DNA from: Drosophila pseudoobscura
Taxonomy: Eukaryota; Arthropoda; Insecta; Diptera; Drosophilidae
Reading direction: 5' to 3'
Assembly (NCBI RefSeq): GCF_009870125.1
Contig: NC_046683.1
Span: 22,391,001 to 22,455,000 of the forward strand
Length of the DNA: 64,000 nucleotides
Shown: piece by piece, positions 25,335 through 37,400 of the stretch
Layout of the letters: every line of letters begins with the position of its first letter
Position numbering within the stretch: position 1 is the first letter of the stretch
Translations under genes and position numbers: made by a program
Notes under the pieces: model-generated
What the model saw: only the letters and a program-made list of their open reading frames with translations
The model's database searches: none
Told to the model about the DNA's origin: nothing

Positions 25335-26587
25335 TAATAGGCTCTGCACACTGAGCCCATCCCGGGGGAATGGTGGGATTTTTTGACAAATGTGAAACTC
25401 CGATTCACACTGCCACCGTCCACCATCCATCAAAAACAGCTGATGCCAATAACAAGTTCATTAAATTTGCGCGGAAGATTTATTAATTATTATAATGGAT
25501 GATGAAGATATAGCAATTATTTCGGCTGTGGTTGCACAGCAAAACGTGGTGGTCCTTTTGTTGTTCGAGACGCTCCTGGGCGATCTCTGCCAGCAACGAA
25601 ATGTCGGTCTTTTTCTTTTTCTTTGGCGGAGGCCCAGACAAGGTGCTGGAGCAACAAGATCCGTCCAGGTCCATCTCAATAATATCCGAAAAGTACTTAT
25701 TAGGATCTGCAATGAACACCTTAAATGAAATATATTTTTTTAGCAATAAATTAATAAAACTTACTGTAGTTGTCCAATGTGCTCTGCTCCATGTTGTTTA
25801 TCCGGCAGCACCCCAGAAATGAGTTTAATTTATCGTAATGTTGCCACCCAGATGGAGCACCCCCGCTCGGTCCAATTTTATTTTTTTCAATCCTGCAAAG
25901 TATAAAAAAATAGTAGGTTTCACAATCTTTTATTTGGCAGAGTCAATAATATTTACCTGTATTTTTTGGTCATGTTCTCGAGCTTTGTCCTTATCTCGCC
26001 CCATCCAAGCTCAAGCCCAGCCTCCTTCATGGACTCGGCCATCTCCATGTACACATGTGAATTTTTGCGTGGTCCGCGCAAATCTTCAATTTTCTCCTGC
26101 CATACATATGTCAATCAGCAGGCACTCAAGCGCGGCACTCCATTTCACCCTGCCGCCTGCTGTTGTTCTCTTGTTTGCTGCATTGTGTAATAATATTATA
26201 TATTATAAACAATAAAAAACAAATATATCTATTCAACGTACCACTGGAGGAGTTTTCTGGCACTAAATCCATTTTATTAATAAGTTTTTCGAAAATTTGG
26301 TCTGCTGTCCTTCCGAGCTGTTCTGTTGTTGTTTTTGTTTTTTGTTAATTTTGTCACAATCATTGTTTACGTTTTCGCAGTGAATACCATTTTTCCATTG
26401 TGAATGACAATTATTCAGAGTTGCATTTGAAAACCATCGGCTAACTATCGCATAGAAACGTGCGGTTTAGGAACATCCAAAATGGATGGTGAACTAACTG
26501 GGAAATTTTCAGAACGGCAAAACCTTACGGACCATCCCCGAAATGGATGGTGGATGGTGGATGGTCGTCAGTGTGAATAGCCTATTA
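25335..26587. mobile_element. Inverted-repeat cassette around a Myb/SANT gene (possible PIF/Harbinger derivative)
   Basis: TAATAGGCT-ctg-CACACTGA at 25335-25354 is matched in reverse by TCAGTGTG-aat-AGCCTATTA at 26568-26587. Just inside both ends lie repeats of CCATCCACC/GGTGGATGG (25416-25431 and 26541-26566). A further direct repeat, CCATCGGCTAA, sits at 25328-25337 and again near 26434-26444. PIF/Harbinger elements encode a trihelix Myb-like protein besides the nuclease. No nuclease is present here and the exact target duplication could not be fixed, so the assignment is inference. Confidence 0.45.
25483..26272 (-). pseudogene. Myb/SANT-like (trihelix) DNA-binding protein gene with a +1 frame change
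   Basis: Exons on the minus strand: 26242-26272, 25957-26177, 25765-25892, 25483-25706, all with GT-AG boundaries. Exon 2 begins the domain with VKWSAALECLLIDICMAGE, then at the A-run 26090-26093 the frame must move by one base to continue as KIEDLRGPRKNSHVYMEMAE and WGEIRTKLENMTKKYR. Exon 3 gives the end of the fold (KIGPSGGAPSGWQHYDKLNS). Exon 4 has a PPPKKKKK basic tract, a likely nuclear signal, and a Glu/Gln-rich tail. The domain is of the Myb_DNA-bind trihelix type, so a nuclear DNA-binding role is inferred. The locus lies within the inverted-repeat cassette and diverges from the RBM19 gene. If the extra base is an assembly error, the gene is intact at about 200 codons. Confidence 0.6.
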
Positions 26588-26671
26588 CAGACCGAAATGG
26601 ATGGTGGATGGTCGTCAGTGGGAATAAATAAGAAATTCTCGGAACATCAAAACCTCCCAGATATGTAAGAA

Positions 26672-26730
26672 CATCGATGTTTAATCAAAAAAACATCGAT
26701 GCCCATAAGCCAACAGTAAAAACATCGATG
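26672..26730. promoter_or_regulatory. Triple CATCGATG cluster upstream of the RBM19 gene
   Basis: CATCGATG occurs at 26672-26679, 26694-26701 and 26723-26730, each preceded by AA, 90-150 bp before the start codon. The core overlaps the DRE/BEAF-type ATCGAT motif common at fly housekeeping promoters. The factor is not known. Confidence 0.5.
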
Positions 26731-26817
26731 ACCACACTCAATACACGTGCCAAGTGCGATTCGTAAACAAAGTATTTGTATTAATTATTTTCGCAATTCA
26801 GATAAGAACGCCACAAA

Positions 26818-29780
26818 ATGTCACGAATAATAGTCAAACAATTGCCCAAGCATGTAAATAAGCCTAGTGGAATACTCCCTCATACTCTCACTGATCCCAC
26901 ACCCATCCACAGATAACTGAAGACAAACTGCGCAACATCTTTGGTACAAAGGGAAACATCACCGACCTGCAGCTAAAGTACACGCCAGACGGCAAGTTTC
27001 GGCAGTTCTGTTTCGTTGGCTACAGCAAAGAAGAGGAGGCACAGGATGCCATTCAACACTTTAATAACACCTGCATCCAAACGAGTCGCGTTCGCGTTGA
27101 GTCCTGCGCCGCCCTGGGCAGCGAAGCCAAGCCGAAGTCTTGGAGCAAATATTCCAAGGATTGCAAAAATCTGGATAAAATAAAGGTTGCCGAAGAAGAG
27201 GAAGAGAAGAAAGAAAGTGCCGAGTCAAAGAAGACGGCCAAACCGAAGAAGGATACGAAAGTGGTCGAGATTCTGGGAAAGCACAAAGATGATCCAGAGT
27301 TTCAAGAGTTCTTGCAGGCTCACGAAAAAACACGCACTCTATGGGGCAACGATTTAGGCAAGACCGAACAGAACGCGGAGAAGAAGGATGATGCCGAGTG
27401 TACAGCTGGACGCAATGACAGCGGCGTCGATGCTGATGACGTCGAGTACCAACAAGAGGCCTATGAGGAAGAATCGCAATTAGACGACGAGGGTGAAAAG
27501 TTGGCCGAAAAACCCATTACTGACCTGGAATACATGAAATTTCTGATGATGGGAAAGGCTGCCGCACCCACTGCCTCTGCACCGACCAAGAAGACAAAGG
27601 CGGAAAAAAGTGGCCTGGATCTGTTCACCATCAAAATCCACAATGTTCCATACAAAACGAAGCGTCAGGAGGTGCTCAAGTTTTTCAAACCTCTCAAGCC
27701 ATATTCTGTTCGTCTACCCGGCAAGGTCCACGGATTCTGCTACGTGGGCTTTAAGACCGAAAAGGACATGGCGAAGGCGATGGTAAAGAACAAGAGCTTT
27801 ATCAATGGCAAGCAGGTCTTCTTCTCTGACTTTACCGAGAAGAACAAGGTGACAAAGGCTAGCAAGAGTGGATTGCCATCGCCCAACGCCCCGGCAGAGA
27901 GCCAAGCGATTGCCAAGTGGAAGCAACAGCAGGACGGCCTACGCAAAGAAGAGGACATCTCTGAATCGGGTCGTATATTTTTTCGGAATCTGGCTTACAC
28001 CACCACCGAGGAAGAAATGCAGAAACTCTTCGAACAGTACGGCCCTGTCGTTGAGATCAATCTCCCGGTGGATAAGCTTACACGAAAAATCAAAGGCTTT
28101 GGTACGGTCACGTACATGATGCCGGAGCACGCACTTAAGGCATTCAATGCCCTCGACGGCACCGACTTTAATGGGCGCTTGCTACATTTGCTTCCCGGCA
28201 AGGAGCTCGACAAAAATGACCAGAGTCAGGCAGACAAGGACGATTTCGGGCTCTCTTTCAAGGAAAAGAAGGCTCTCAAGCTGAAAAAGAACGCTCAGAA
28301 ACCAATTGGCTGGAACACGCTTTTCCTCGGTGCCAATGCAGTGGCTGATCTGCTAGCCAAGCAGTTCAAGACATCTAAGGAGCGCATCTTGGACACTAGC
28401 GAAGGCGGAAGCAGTGCCGCCGTCCGTCTAGCCCTCGGCGAGACTCAGATCGTGATCGAAATGAAGAAATTTCTCGAAGAGGAGGGCGTGCGTCTAAGTG
28501 CCTTTGACGAACCCTCCCAGAAACGCTCCAGAACTGTAATACTCGCCAAGAACCTGCCAGCAACGACCGTAGTATCGGAACTGAGTCCCATTTTCAGTCG
28601 CTTCGGACCCATTGGACGGATTGTGCTACCTCCCAGTGGGGTCACGGCTCTCATCGAGTTCTGTGAGCCTTCGGAGGCACGTCAGGCATTCAAGAAACTG
28701 GCCTACAGTAAGTTCAAAAACGCTCCTCTTTATCTGGAGTGGGCACCAGAGCAGACCTTTGTCACAACACTCAGCAACGAGCCGATCATACGGAAGACAA
28801 AGCAGGAAGAGCCCAGAAGGAAGGAGCCGGAGAAAACGACGCCAGCAATAAAAGAGGAGACAAGGGATGAGCGTCTAGCCGAGGATGCCGGGGATGAGCC
28901 CGAGCCGGACACAACCCTCTTCCTGCGCAACCTGAACTTCAAAACCGTGAAGGAGACCGTGCTAGAGCATTTCCGTCACCTGGGATCCATACACACAGTG
29001 GAGATAGCCAAGCGCAAGGATCCCCAAAACCCCCATCAATTCAGCTCACTGGGCTATGGCTTCATACAGTTCAAGAATGCCTCAGTGGCAGATCACGCGC
29101 TCAAAAATCTGCAGCTCACCCACATCGACGGCAATCCCGTGGAACTCAAGCGTAGCGATCGCGTCCTCAGGTATTTATCATAAGGCTCAGGACAATGCTC
29201 AACATTTCACTGATTTCCATGTAATCTCTCCAGAAACCAGAACGAAGACGTATCCCGACGTGGCCAGGCGGCGCAGAAGAAGCAAACGGGCACCAAAATC
29301 CTGGTTCGCAATATACCTTTCCAGGCTCAATACCGAGAAGTGCTGGAGGTGTTCAAGTGAGTGACAGGCACGTTTAGCTGTTTCCCGTGATTTCTACTGA
29401 TTCTTCTTTGCAGGGCCTTTGGCGAGTTGCGTTCCCTGCGCATACCTAAGAAGGTTACTGCGGGTGAGGACGCACATCGGGGCTTCGGCTTTGTTGATTT
29501 CATCACCAAGGCGGATGCCAAGCGAGCCTTTGATGCGCTCAGCGCCAGCACCCATTTGTACGGGCGCCGCCTTGTCCTCGAGTGGGCCTCACACGACGAC
29601 CAAAACGATTTGGAAGAGCTGCGCAAGAGGACGGCAGCCAGGTTTGATGACACCCAAGCGGGAACGGCAGCCAAGCAGAGTAGACGTGCCTTTTTCGATG
29701 TCGAGGGCAGCATCCAGCAGGCCCCAGAAGAGGAAGACGAGATGGAGAAGTCTAGTCGTGGTGAAGCCCGGGATCGTTAG
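26818..29780 (+). CDS. RBM19/Mrd1 homologue, six-RRM pre-rRNA processing protein
   Basis: Exons 26818-26853, 26913-29170, 29234-29356, 29414-29780; 927 aa. The 36-nt first exon encodes MSRIIVKQLPKH and begins RRM1, which is completed in exon 2 (ITEDKLRNIFGTKG, FRQFCFVGYSKEEEA). Further RRMs lie at about 249-325 (IKIHNVPYKTKRQ, HGFCYVGF), 365-445 (GRIFFRNLAYTTTEEEM, KGFGTVTY), 552-625 (VILAKNLPATT), 677-765 (TLFLRNLNFKTVKETV, GYGFIQF) and 784-870 (KILVRNIPF, HRGFGFVDF). Acidic and Lys/Glu-rich linkers separate RRM1 and RRM2. Six RRMs of this order and length match yeast Mrd1 and human RBM19 (960 aa), nucleolar factors that bind pre-rRNA and U3 during small-subunit assembly. In D. melanogaster I believe this is CG3335. 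Starts 90 bp after the CATCGATG cluster. Confidence 0.93.
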
Positions 29781-31403
29781 ACGCTTACAAGTAAAAGCTT
29801 GTACTGAGTCCTCCATCGTTATAGTCCTCCCTGTATAAAGCGTAAACTACAATTCTTAAAATCAAATCCTTTTTTTATGTTGTCTAGAGAAGGATATCGA
29901 AATATCCTGTTTTCAAAATAAGAACGGACTATGGGTTTATTAAGAAATATAGAAAAATATAAATAAAACCATCAAATATGGTCGCAGGTGCCCTATTATA
30001 TTAATGCGCGCCAGCTGCAGCTGTAGCCGAAAGCTCAGATCAGATCCAAGAGATGACGTAGACAAGCAGAACGGAAGTTTTAACGGGATAGAATGATTAT
30101 TACACACTATTGATGAATTAGATTACCTGTATGTATCTTGAAACTATGACTCTCTGCTTCAAACACATGGATTACTGAAAGTATCTTGAATTTACTAGTT
30201 GATTACTGAATCAAATTATAGCAAATATTTTCTTTTTCCATAAAACAAATTACACACTTTTATTATTGAAATAATCAAAATTTGTAAATCGTCCCAGGGG
30301 GTAGAACTGGTATGTATATCCAAAATAGGTTAATCGATATTTACAGAAACGTAAATTCCATGTTTCCACGAAATCGTCTAGGCTAAAAGAAGTCTCGAAA
30401 CTATCTTCTCTATCTACGTTCCCATTATCAGATATTGTATCCTGCACCGTTGCACCCGAAGCAAAAGTTTTAATTCAACTAAAATTGAAAGCCACAATTT
30501 CTAAATAGAATATATTTTATTTTACCCTTTTTTTATATAAACCTAAACAATTAAAGTAAAATAAGACGAAGAAAAAAAAACAAAACTTTATGTAAGCATA
30601 CACATACTCAAAAGCCGCGCACCATCGCCAATCAATCTTCATCCTGCATTTCGGTAACTATAGTCATACGTATTGGAATTAATATTTATATATATATATG
30701 GAAGTATATACTTTTAATATTGAAAAAGTATTTTTGTGGGTGTTGCAATTGTTGCAGTACGCTAGAGGGAGGCGGATGGCAGAAACACGTGCCACGAGTT
30801 ACAGGGAATGGGGCACGGGGATCCGATCGTGTGCATAACGCTCTCCCATGTTTGGTGTATACATATGTATAAAGCTGAAGCATATCATCTATATGCGTAT
30901 ATATATATATATATAGATATCTTTATAGATATCATATGTACGACGAGTATACAAGCAAGAAGCTACATAAGTAAGCCTTGGTAGTGGGTCAAAGGCAAGG
31001 ACAGTGACTGTGTTGCTGGTGGAAGAGGAGGTGGATCAACTTAAGTGCTGGACACTTGAATATGTGCAGTGTATGAGTGTGTGCCTCTCCAGTCACCGTC
31101 ATTGAGCAGTTGTGTAAATTTGTTCATTCATTAGTAAGTTTCTCTTTTTGAAATCCGTAAATACTTTGACAGCTTCCGCTACCGTTCCTTTTCTCCGGGT
31201 ATATACAATTAGCAGCGCATTTTCATGTAATTGCGTGTGTTTTACTGTTTTTGGGATGGATTGGGGTGTGGGGACAGGGTTTGGCGTGTGATTTCGACAA
31301 GATTTCATGCACGCGTGCTACTTCTATATAAAAAAGCGTGATAAAAAGCTATATATATATATCATCCACTCCAATCCTTTGTATGTCGGGTCCCTGCCTA
31401 GTT
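29781..31403. other. Convergent 3' region between RBM19 and RhoGAP1A-like genes
   Basis: Contains the 3' untranslated regions of both genes, which converge here. (TA)n tracts lie at about 30688-30698 and 30897-30914. Open frames are short and unassigned. Confidence 0.45.
29962..29967 (+). other. Candidate polyadenylation signal of the RBM19 gene
   Basis: AATAAA lies 182 bp after the stop codon in an A-rich context. It is the first canonical hexamer downstream of the gene. Confidence 0.5.
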
Positions 31404-34400
31404 CTAATTCTTAATGCGCGCCTGCAGAAAGCAATAGAGTATCCCGGCCTGAGCCATCACATCCACAGTGCTGGCCGCCAAGGGATCCTTCTGCTTCACC
31501 TGCGTTTGTCCCGGCCTTATAAGGGTGGGCCCAAAGACCATGGCCAGATTGTGCAGGGACATTTTGTTATCGGCCTCCTTTTCGTGGACTCTGCGGGAGG
31601 AACAAGATTAGTTGATCCAGATAATAGGGGAGCCCCTAGTGCATTTTTACCTTATCAGATGATCCAGGATCAGAGAGATCGATGCCTTGTTGGCCTGCGG
31701 CAGCTCCTCAAACACCTTTAGCAACTCGTTGATGCGTGTAGACTCGTTGTTGTTGCTCAGGGTGCTGAATGTGTCAAAGAAGCGCGGATAAAGCTGATCC
31801 GTGAACAAGGCTTCGGGGAGTTCGCGCAGGAATGTCTTCAGAATGCCTGTCACCGAGTGGATGTCAACCTCGCGCAGCAGCTGCTCCGCCTCATAGGCAT
31901 CTATTAGAAGAGGAGCAGAGAAGAATGCTCGGTTCAATCAGGGTTCAATCGGGAATATTAGAGCTTTGCTTACCCGACTCAAAGGCCTTCTTCAGCTTGG
32001 ACAGATCCGAAGCAGAGCCGCTGACGCGATAACAGCCCACCTCCAACATTCCACGTCGCTCCACCTCCCGTATGCAGGCACTAATGATGAACGGAATGTC
32101 GCGTTTCTCGCGTCTTACCGGGGAAAAATAAAGATAAAAACATCAAATGGTCTTCCAGGAGGAAGCAGGCAGAAACCCACTTTAATACTTGACTCATTTT
32201 GGCTCCAAAGAGGGCGCCTGGCTTCGTGGTGGCACGGCACAGCTCACCGGGCACGAAACGGAAGCTGCAGGTCAGTTCCAGGGTCTCGCTTAACTTGATT
32301 GTGCGTATCTGGGTTGTCTCCTTGAGCCAGTTGTGGCTCAACTGCAGAATAGAAAACAGATTAGTTGAGTGGAAAAGAATTCGATGAAGTCAAGCCACCT
32401 TCAGTATGTGTTTGGCTCTCAGCAGAGGGCGGTCTTTCGCCTCATACAGCAGGATGCGTACATTCTGGCTGCCCTCCAGCTCCAACATAAAGCTCTCATT
32501 CCACAGCGGCGTCTGGCTGCGGCAGATCAACTTGGTTGTGGCCTTGCGGAAGTAGTGCCCATACGAATCCACCTCGACGCAGATATAAAGATCCGCCGGC
32601 TGCTCGAGCCCGCCCAGGCCCTGGACGGTCATGTGAAGGTCGCCGACGAGAAGGCTTTCGTCGTTGGTGTTGCGCATCAGATACGAACCCATTTCAGTTT
32701 TCATGCCCTTCTGCATTGCAACAATGAAGGCGGTGACCTCCAGCGAGTTGATGGTATTGGCTCCGGGCAGATTGCACTTTTGCTGGGGTGCGGAGGGGAG
32801 TAGAGGAGGGGAGCAAAGATTAGTCTGCTGCTCAGCCAAAAGTTGCCGCTCACCAGTCAGCAGCCACTCACCTTGAGCGATGTGATCGAGTCCATCCACT
32901 GCGTCCGCTCAAAGTCCGAGCTGAGGAAGAAGGTAACAGTCTTATTGTTGGCCTTGTTCCCCAGGCGCAGAACCAGATTGGGCGTGGCCAGCACCAGCTG
33001 CGACTCAAGATCGGCCAGCTTGCGTCGGTACTTGTCGCCGGTGCGCACTCCATTGGCCTCCAGGATGAGCTGGTCGCGCACCGAGCGCAGGTTGCGCTTT
33101 ACTTGCGAAATGTTCGCAGGACTAGATTCCTTGAGTTCCGCCGCGCTGTACGCCTCCTCGTATACGGTGATATCCTTGAGTGGTATGAACCACTTGAGCT
33201 CGTAGTCAATGCGATCCCTACCCAGGGCCTTGTACTTGGCGCACGCGATCACGTCATTGAAGAGGAAAAGATGCCGCAGCTTGCGATGACCGTCCACCAA
33301 CTCCACGATGAAGGAGTTGCGAACCATGCGCCTCAGGTTGCGGTTTGACTCCGTAGGCAGCCGCTGGCAGACGTTGAACTGGTTGAGGAACATCTGTATG
33401 ATCTTTTGGGCCTGCCGCAGCGGCTGGTGGTCCGGATGGTTGGCTGCCGTCTCGCGGAGCAGATCGTTGAAGACCATAGCGTTGATCTGCACCCTGGCTA
33501 CCGGCTTGTGCAGCAGATCCTCCAGCGTAAGCGACTGCTCCGTCTGCAGGTTTACGACGATCGTTGAGACGATCTTCTTGAATTGCGGGTTGCTGGCGCT
33601 GCACTTCTTCACAGTTTCAATGGCCTGGCCGTAGTTGTGCAGGAAAGCGCTGTACAGCTCGAACATGTCCGCTAGCCGCTTGAAGGCCTCCCCAATCAGC
33701 ACATCGCCGCCCTCATGGGACACAATAGTCTTCAAGTCGCCAAGGAAGGCGGTGTGCACCTCGTAAAGCTCATCGATCTTGAAAAAAATCGTGTTCTCCT
33801 CCTCCTCTTTAATCACAGGCTGTGATGTACCCAGCGTCGCATGGATCGCCTTCTTATACTGCATACAAATGGAAATATATTATGAATTGCAAATTTTTCC
33901 CCCTGAGTTCGGTTCATTCTCTCACCTGCATCATCTTGTTGAGGCACTCCACGTAGATCGTCTCGCTGTGTATGATTGAGCTCAAGATGGATCGAATCTT
34001 TGCACCCCGCGCATTCCCACACACCTGCGAAAACGAGAACAATATTTTCAAAAAGTTAAAACAGAGCACGATCGAGCGCTGTGGTTTTATAGGAGAATAG
34101 GTGGAAATGTTTAGCAGTTCTACCCGTTTCTACCACAAATTATAAATTGACTCTGAAAAAAAATGAGTATATCCTATTCCTGCAAATAAACTGATTATTC
34201 GTATGCCCTCTCTGTGATATATTGATCCAAATAAAGAACAACGCACCATGGCTAGACAATTAATAATCCTTAATAATTCATATCGAAATTGTCAAAAATC
34301 ATTCATCAAAAATTTGAACGAGCTAATCGCCCTTTCCTGTCGGGTGGGATGAACTTCTCTCTGATAAAATATAAAAAGCGATTTCTTGATTCTAGGCAAC

Positions 34401-37400
34401 GTTTGTACTGAAAATGATAAACTTTTTAATGAATGTCGAAAATTGAAGCTGGAAGAACTCAAACAAGGCTAAGAATACAACAGTCCATAGTGATATGCTG
34501 ATACGATTTCCATCGCCTACCATCAAAGAGAGATCTTTTGATTGGTTTCTAGAAGCACAAACGAAGCGGATAATCTTTCTTTAAAATTATAAGAGCTATA
34601 TATAAGGTCAGAGAGTAGACTTCTTATTTTCCCGGCATTCCTCTATAAGGGCTCGCGCATAGTGTTGCTAAACGTGGAGCTGAAATAGGAGCTAAAAGCT
34701 GAGCTGATCTGAGAGCTTTTTTCAGACAGAATCAGCCGGCAGGTGCGTACATTTTCGGCTGATCTGATTGCTGAAAGTCATTGCCTCCCTTTGTCTCTCT
34801 CCTTAAGTTGCATCAAATGTTAACATTATAATTATTATTATTATTATTATATTATTAATTAATTATTACGTCACAGCAGTACAGCAGACAGACTTTCGCC
34901 TTTTCTTCTTTTTTAATTCCGTGTATTTCAACCCCATTTTCGTTGTGTACTGTATTCGTATTACTCCTATTTTACGAATTATTATTATATTTTTTAATTA
35001 CTAATTTTTTTTTTTTATAATAATAAACATTGTTATGTCTCTCATGCCTTTACTGTACTTGGGGACATAGTAAGTATATTATATTAATTATTGACATATG
35101 AAAAAGGTAAATAATAAAATTCTTCTTCTTTTTCGATTAACAATATTTCGCAGCCCATTTTCTTTCACTAATGAACCAATATACTTAAACAAAATCAGCA
35201 ATCAGATTGCTGAAAAAACAAATATGCTTGATGGATCAAACTAAGCTGAACTGATTTCATACATATGTATATACACTCTCCGACACTTGAATACGACACA
35301 CTAAAATGTACACTTTGGGCACCAATATTTCCGGCACAAGCCAAAGAAAACGGTGAATTTGAATTTTCCTCAAATTTAGCATAAATTAAAAAAAAAATAG
35401 TAGCAATATTCATGAAAGTAGATTGAGGAAAAAAATTAATTGACATAACTCAAATTTCCGTTTTTAAAAAATGCAACACTTGAATACGACATTCATATTG
35501 AAAAATTTTTTATTTTGGATGTGGTCGCGACCGGACATCAAAAAAATTCTCAAAAATCAATTAGAGTGTCCTTATTATGAGAAAGAAATATGGGTTGTGG
35601 CAAGTCCTTTTCAAAGGACGAAAATTCGACAATAAAAGCCTCGAAGGAAGTAGGTCCATCAATAATAAAAATAAGTGATACAAGGGGGAACGTTGTGAGT
35701 TGCTGCGGAGACCGCAACTCTACATTTATACCCGATACTTAGTCAGTATGGCTCTCCTCCGGCAGACGCCGCTAATTTTAAACGACACGACAGAGTGCGT
35801 GCGAGAGAGACAGAAAATCAGTCTGAGCGTGACGTCGGGCGCTGCGTAGCCACTGCAAATTGATTTCTTGCTTTTGGCTACGAAAATGATCCGATCTGAT
35901 TCAGATTCAGCAATCTGATAGATATGGTTATTTTCTATAATTTAGTTTTCTCGAATGTGCAATATTGTGGATGCAACAGACTTTCGTCCTTTGCGGGGGC
36001 GGAAGGGGGTGTGGCGAAATTGACACAAAACGGTCAAGGTCCGATATCACAGGAGTGTGGATACCAAATTTGGTTGCTCTGGCTCTTATAGCTTCTGAGA
36101 TCCTTGAACTCATATTTTGCAATTGACAAAACCGACCATGAAACCTGTGTGTATGAGAGAGACAGAGCGAGAGAGAATGAAATTGTTTTCTTGATTTTGG
36201 CTATGATAATTATACGATCTGGTTCAGATTTTGCACTCTAGAAGATATAGTCATCTTCTACGATTCTGCGTTTTTAGTTTTCTCGTATCTCTGAATTTGT
36301 GGATGCCACAGATTTTCGCCCTTTGTGGGGGCGAAAGTGGCGGGGCAATGTTTTGAAATAAACTTGTAGCAGTGACATATCACAGAAGTCTGGATCCAAA
36401 ACATCGTTGCTCTAGCTCTAGTCTTTGAGCACTAGGCGCTGAAGGGGACGGACGGACGGACGGACAGAAAGACAGACAAACATGGCTCAATCGACTCGGC
36501 TATTGATGCTGATCAAGAATATATATACTTTATGGGGTCGGAAACGATTCCTTCTGGACGTTACAAACACCTCAACTTTGTTGCATATTTGATAAACTTG
36601 ACTTAATGAAAAATCAACTGGTCCACGCCGTTTTAGGATCTTGCTCACCAGAGAATAATAGCGCTCACACTGCTGTGTAAACGATCCAATTGTAATTCTT
36701 CTTTACTCCTCACTGTACTTCCTTGTGTCCCTTGAGAAACCCTTATGACACTTCAAATTTAAATTTTTGTTACTTTGAAAATGCTACATAGCGACAGTCT
36801 CTACCCCACGCCATATGAATATGCAAAAGTTGGCTGACGTTTTTTTTTATTAATTACAGTCCCTTATGGTGTGGAGTCTTCGAAAAAACATGTTTTATTA
36901 TTTTAGCGCTAGCTTAAAGTACCGTTTTAGATTTTAAAATCGAGTTTTAGTCGTGTTATTTAGATGCGGCACGCAGATGAGATCTCATAGAGGTCTCGGA
37001 AGTAGCGATTTTGTTTCTGTTTTTTATGCTTTTGCCATAATGTGACCCGTTCTTTATGAAATCACTCAGAACACACCTAGTTTTACCAATTGTATCACTT
37101 ATTTTCATTACTGATTGACATACTTCCTTCGAGCCTTTGTTGTCGAATTTTCGTCATTTGGACTTGCCACAACCCATATTTCTTTCTCATAATAAGGACA
37201 CTCTAATTGATTTTTGAGAATTTTTTTGATGTCCGGTCGCGACCACATCCAAAATAAAAATTTTTCAATATGAATGTCGTATTCAAGTGTTGTATTTTTT
37301 AAGAACGGAAATTTTGAGTTATGTCAATTAAATTTTTTTCCTCAATCTACTTTCGTGAATATTGCTACTATTTTTTTTTTTAATTTATGCTAAATTGAAC

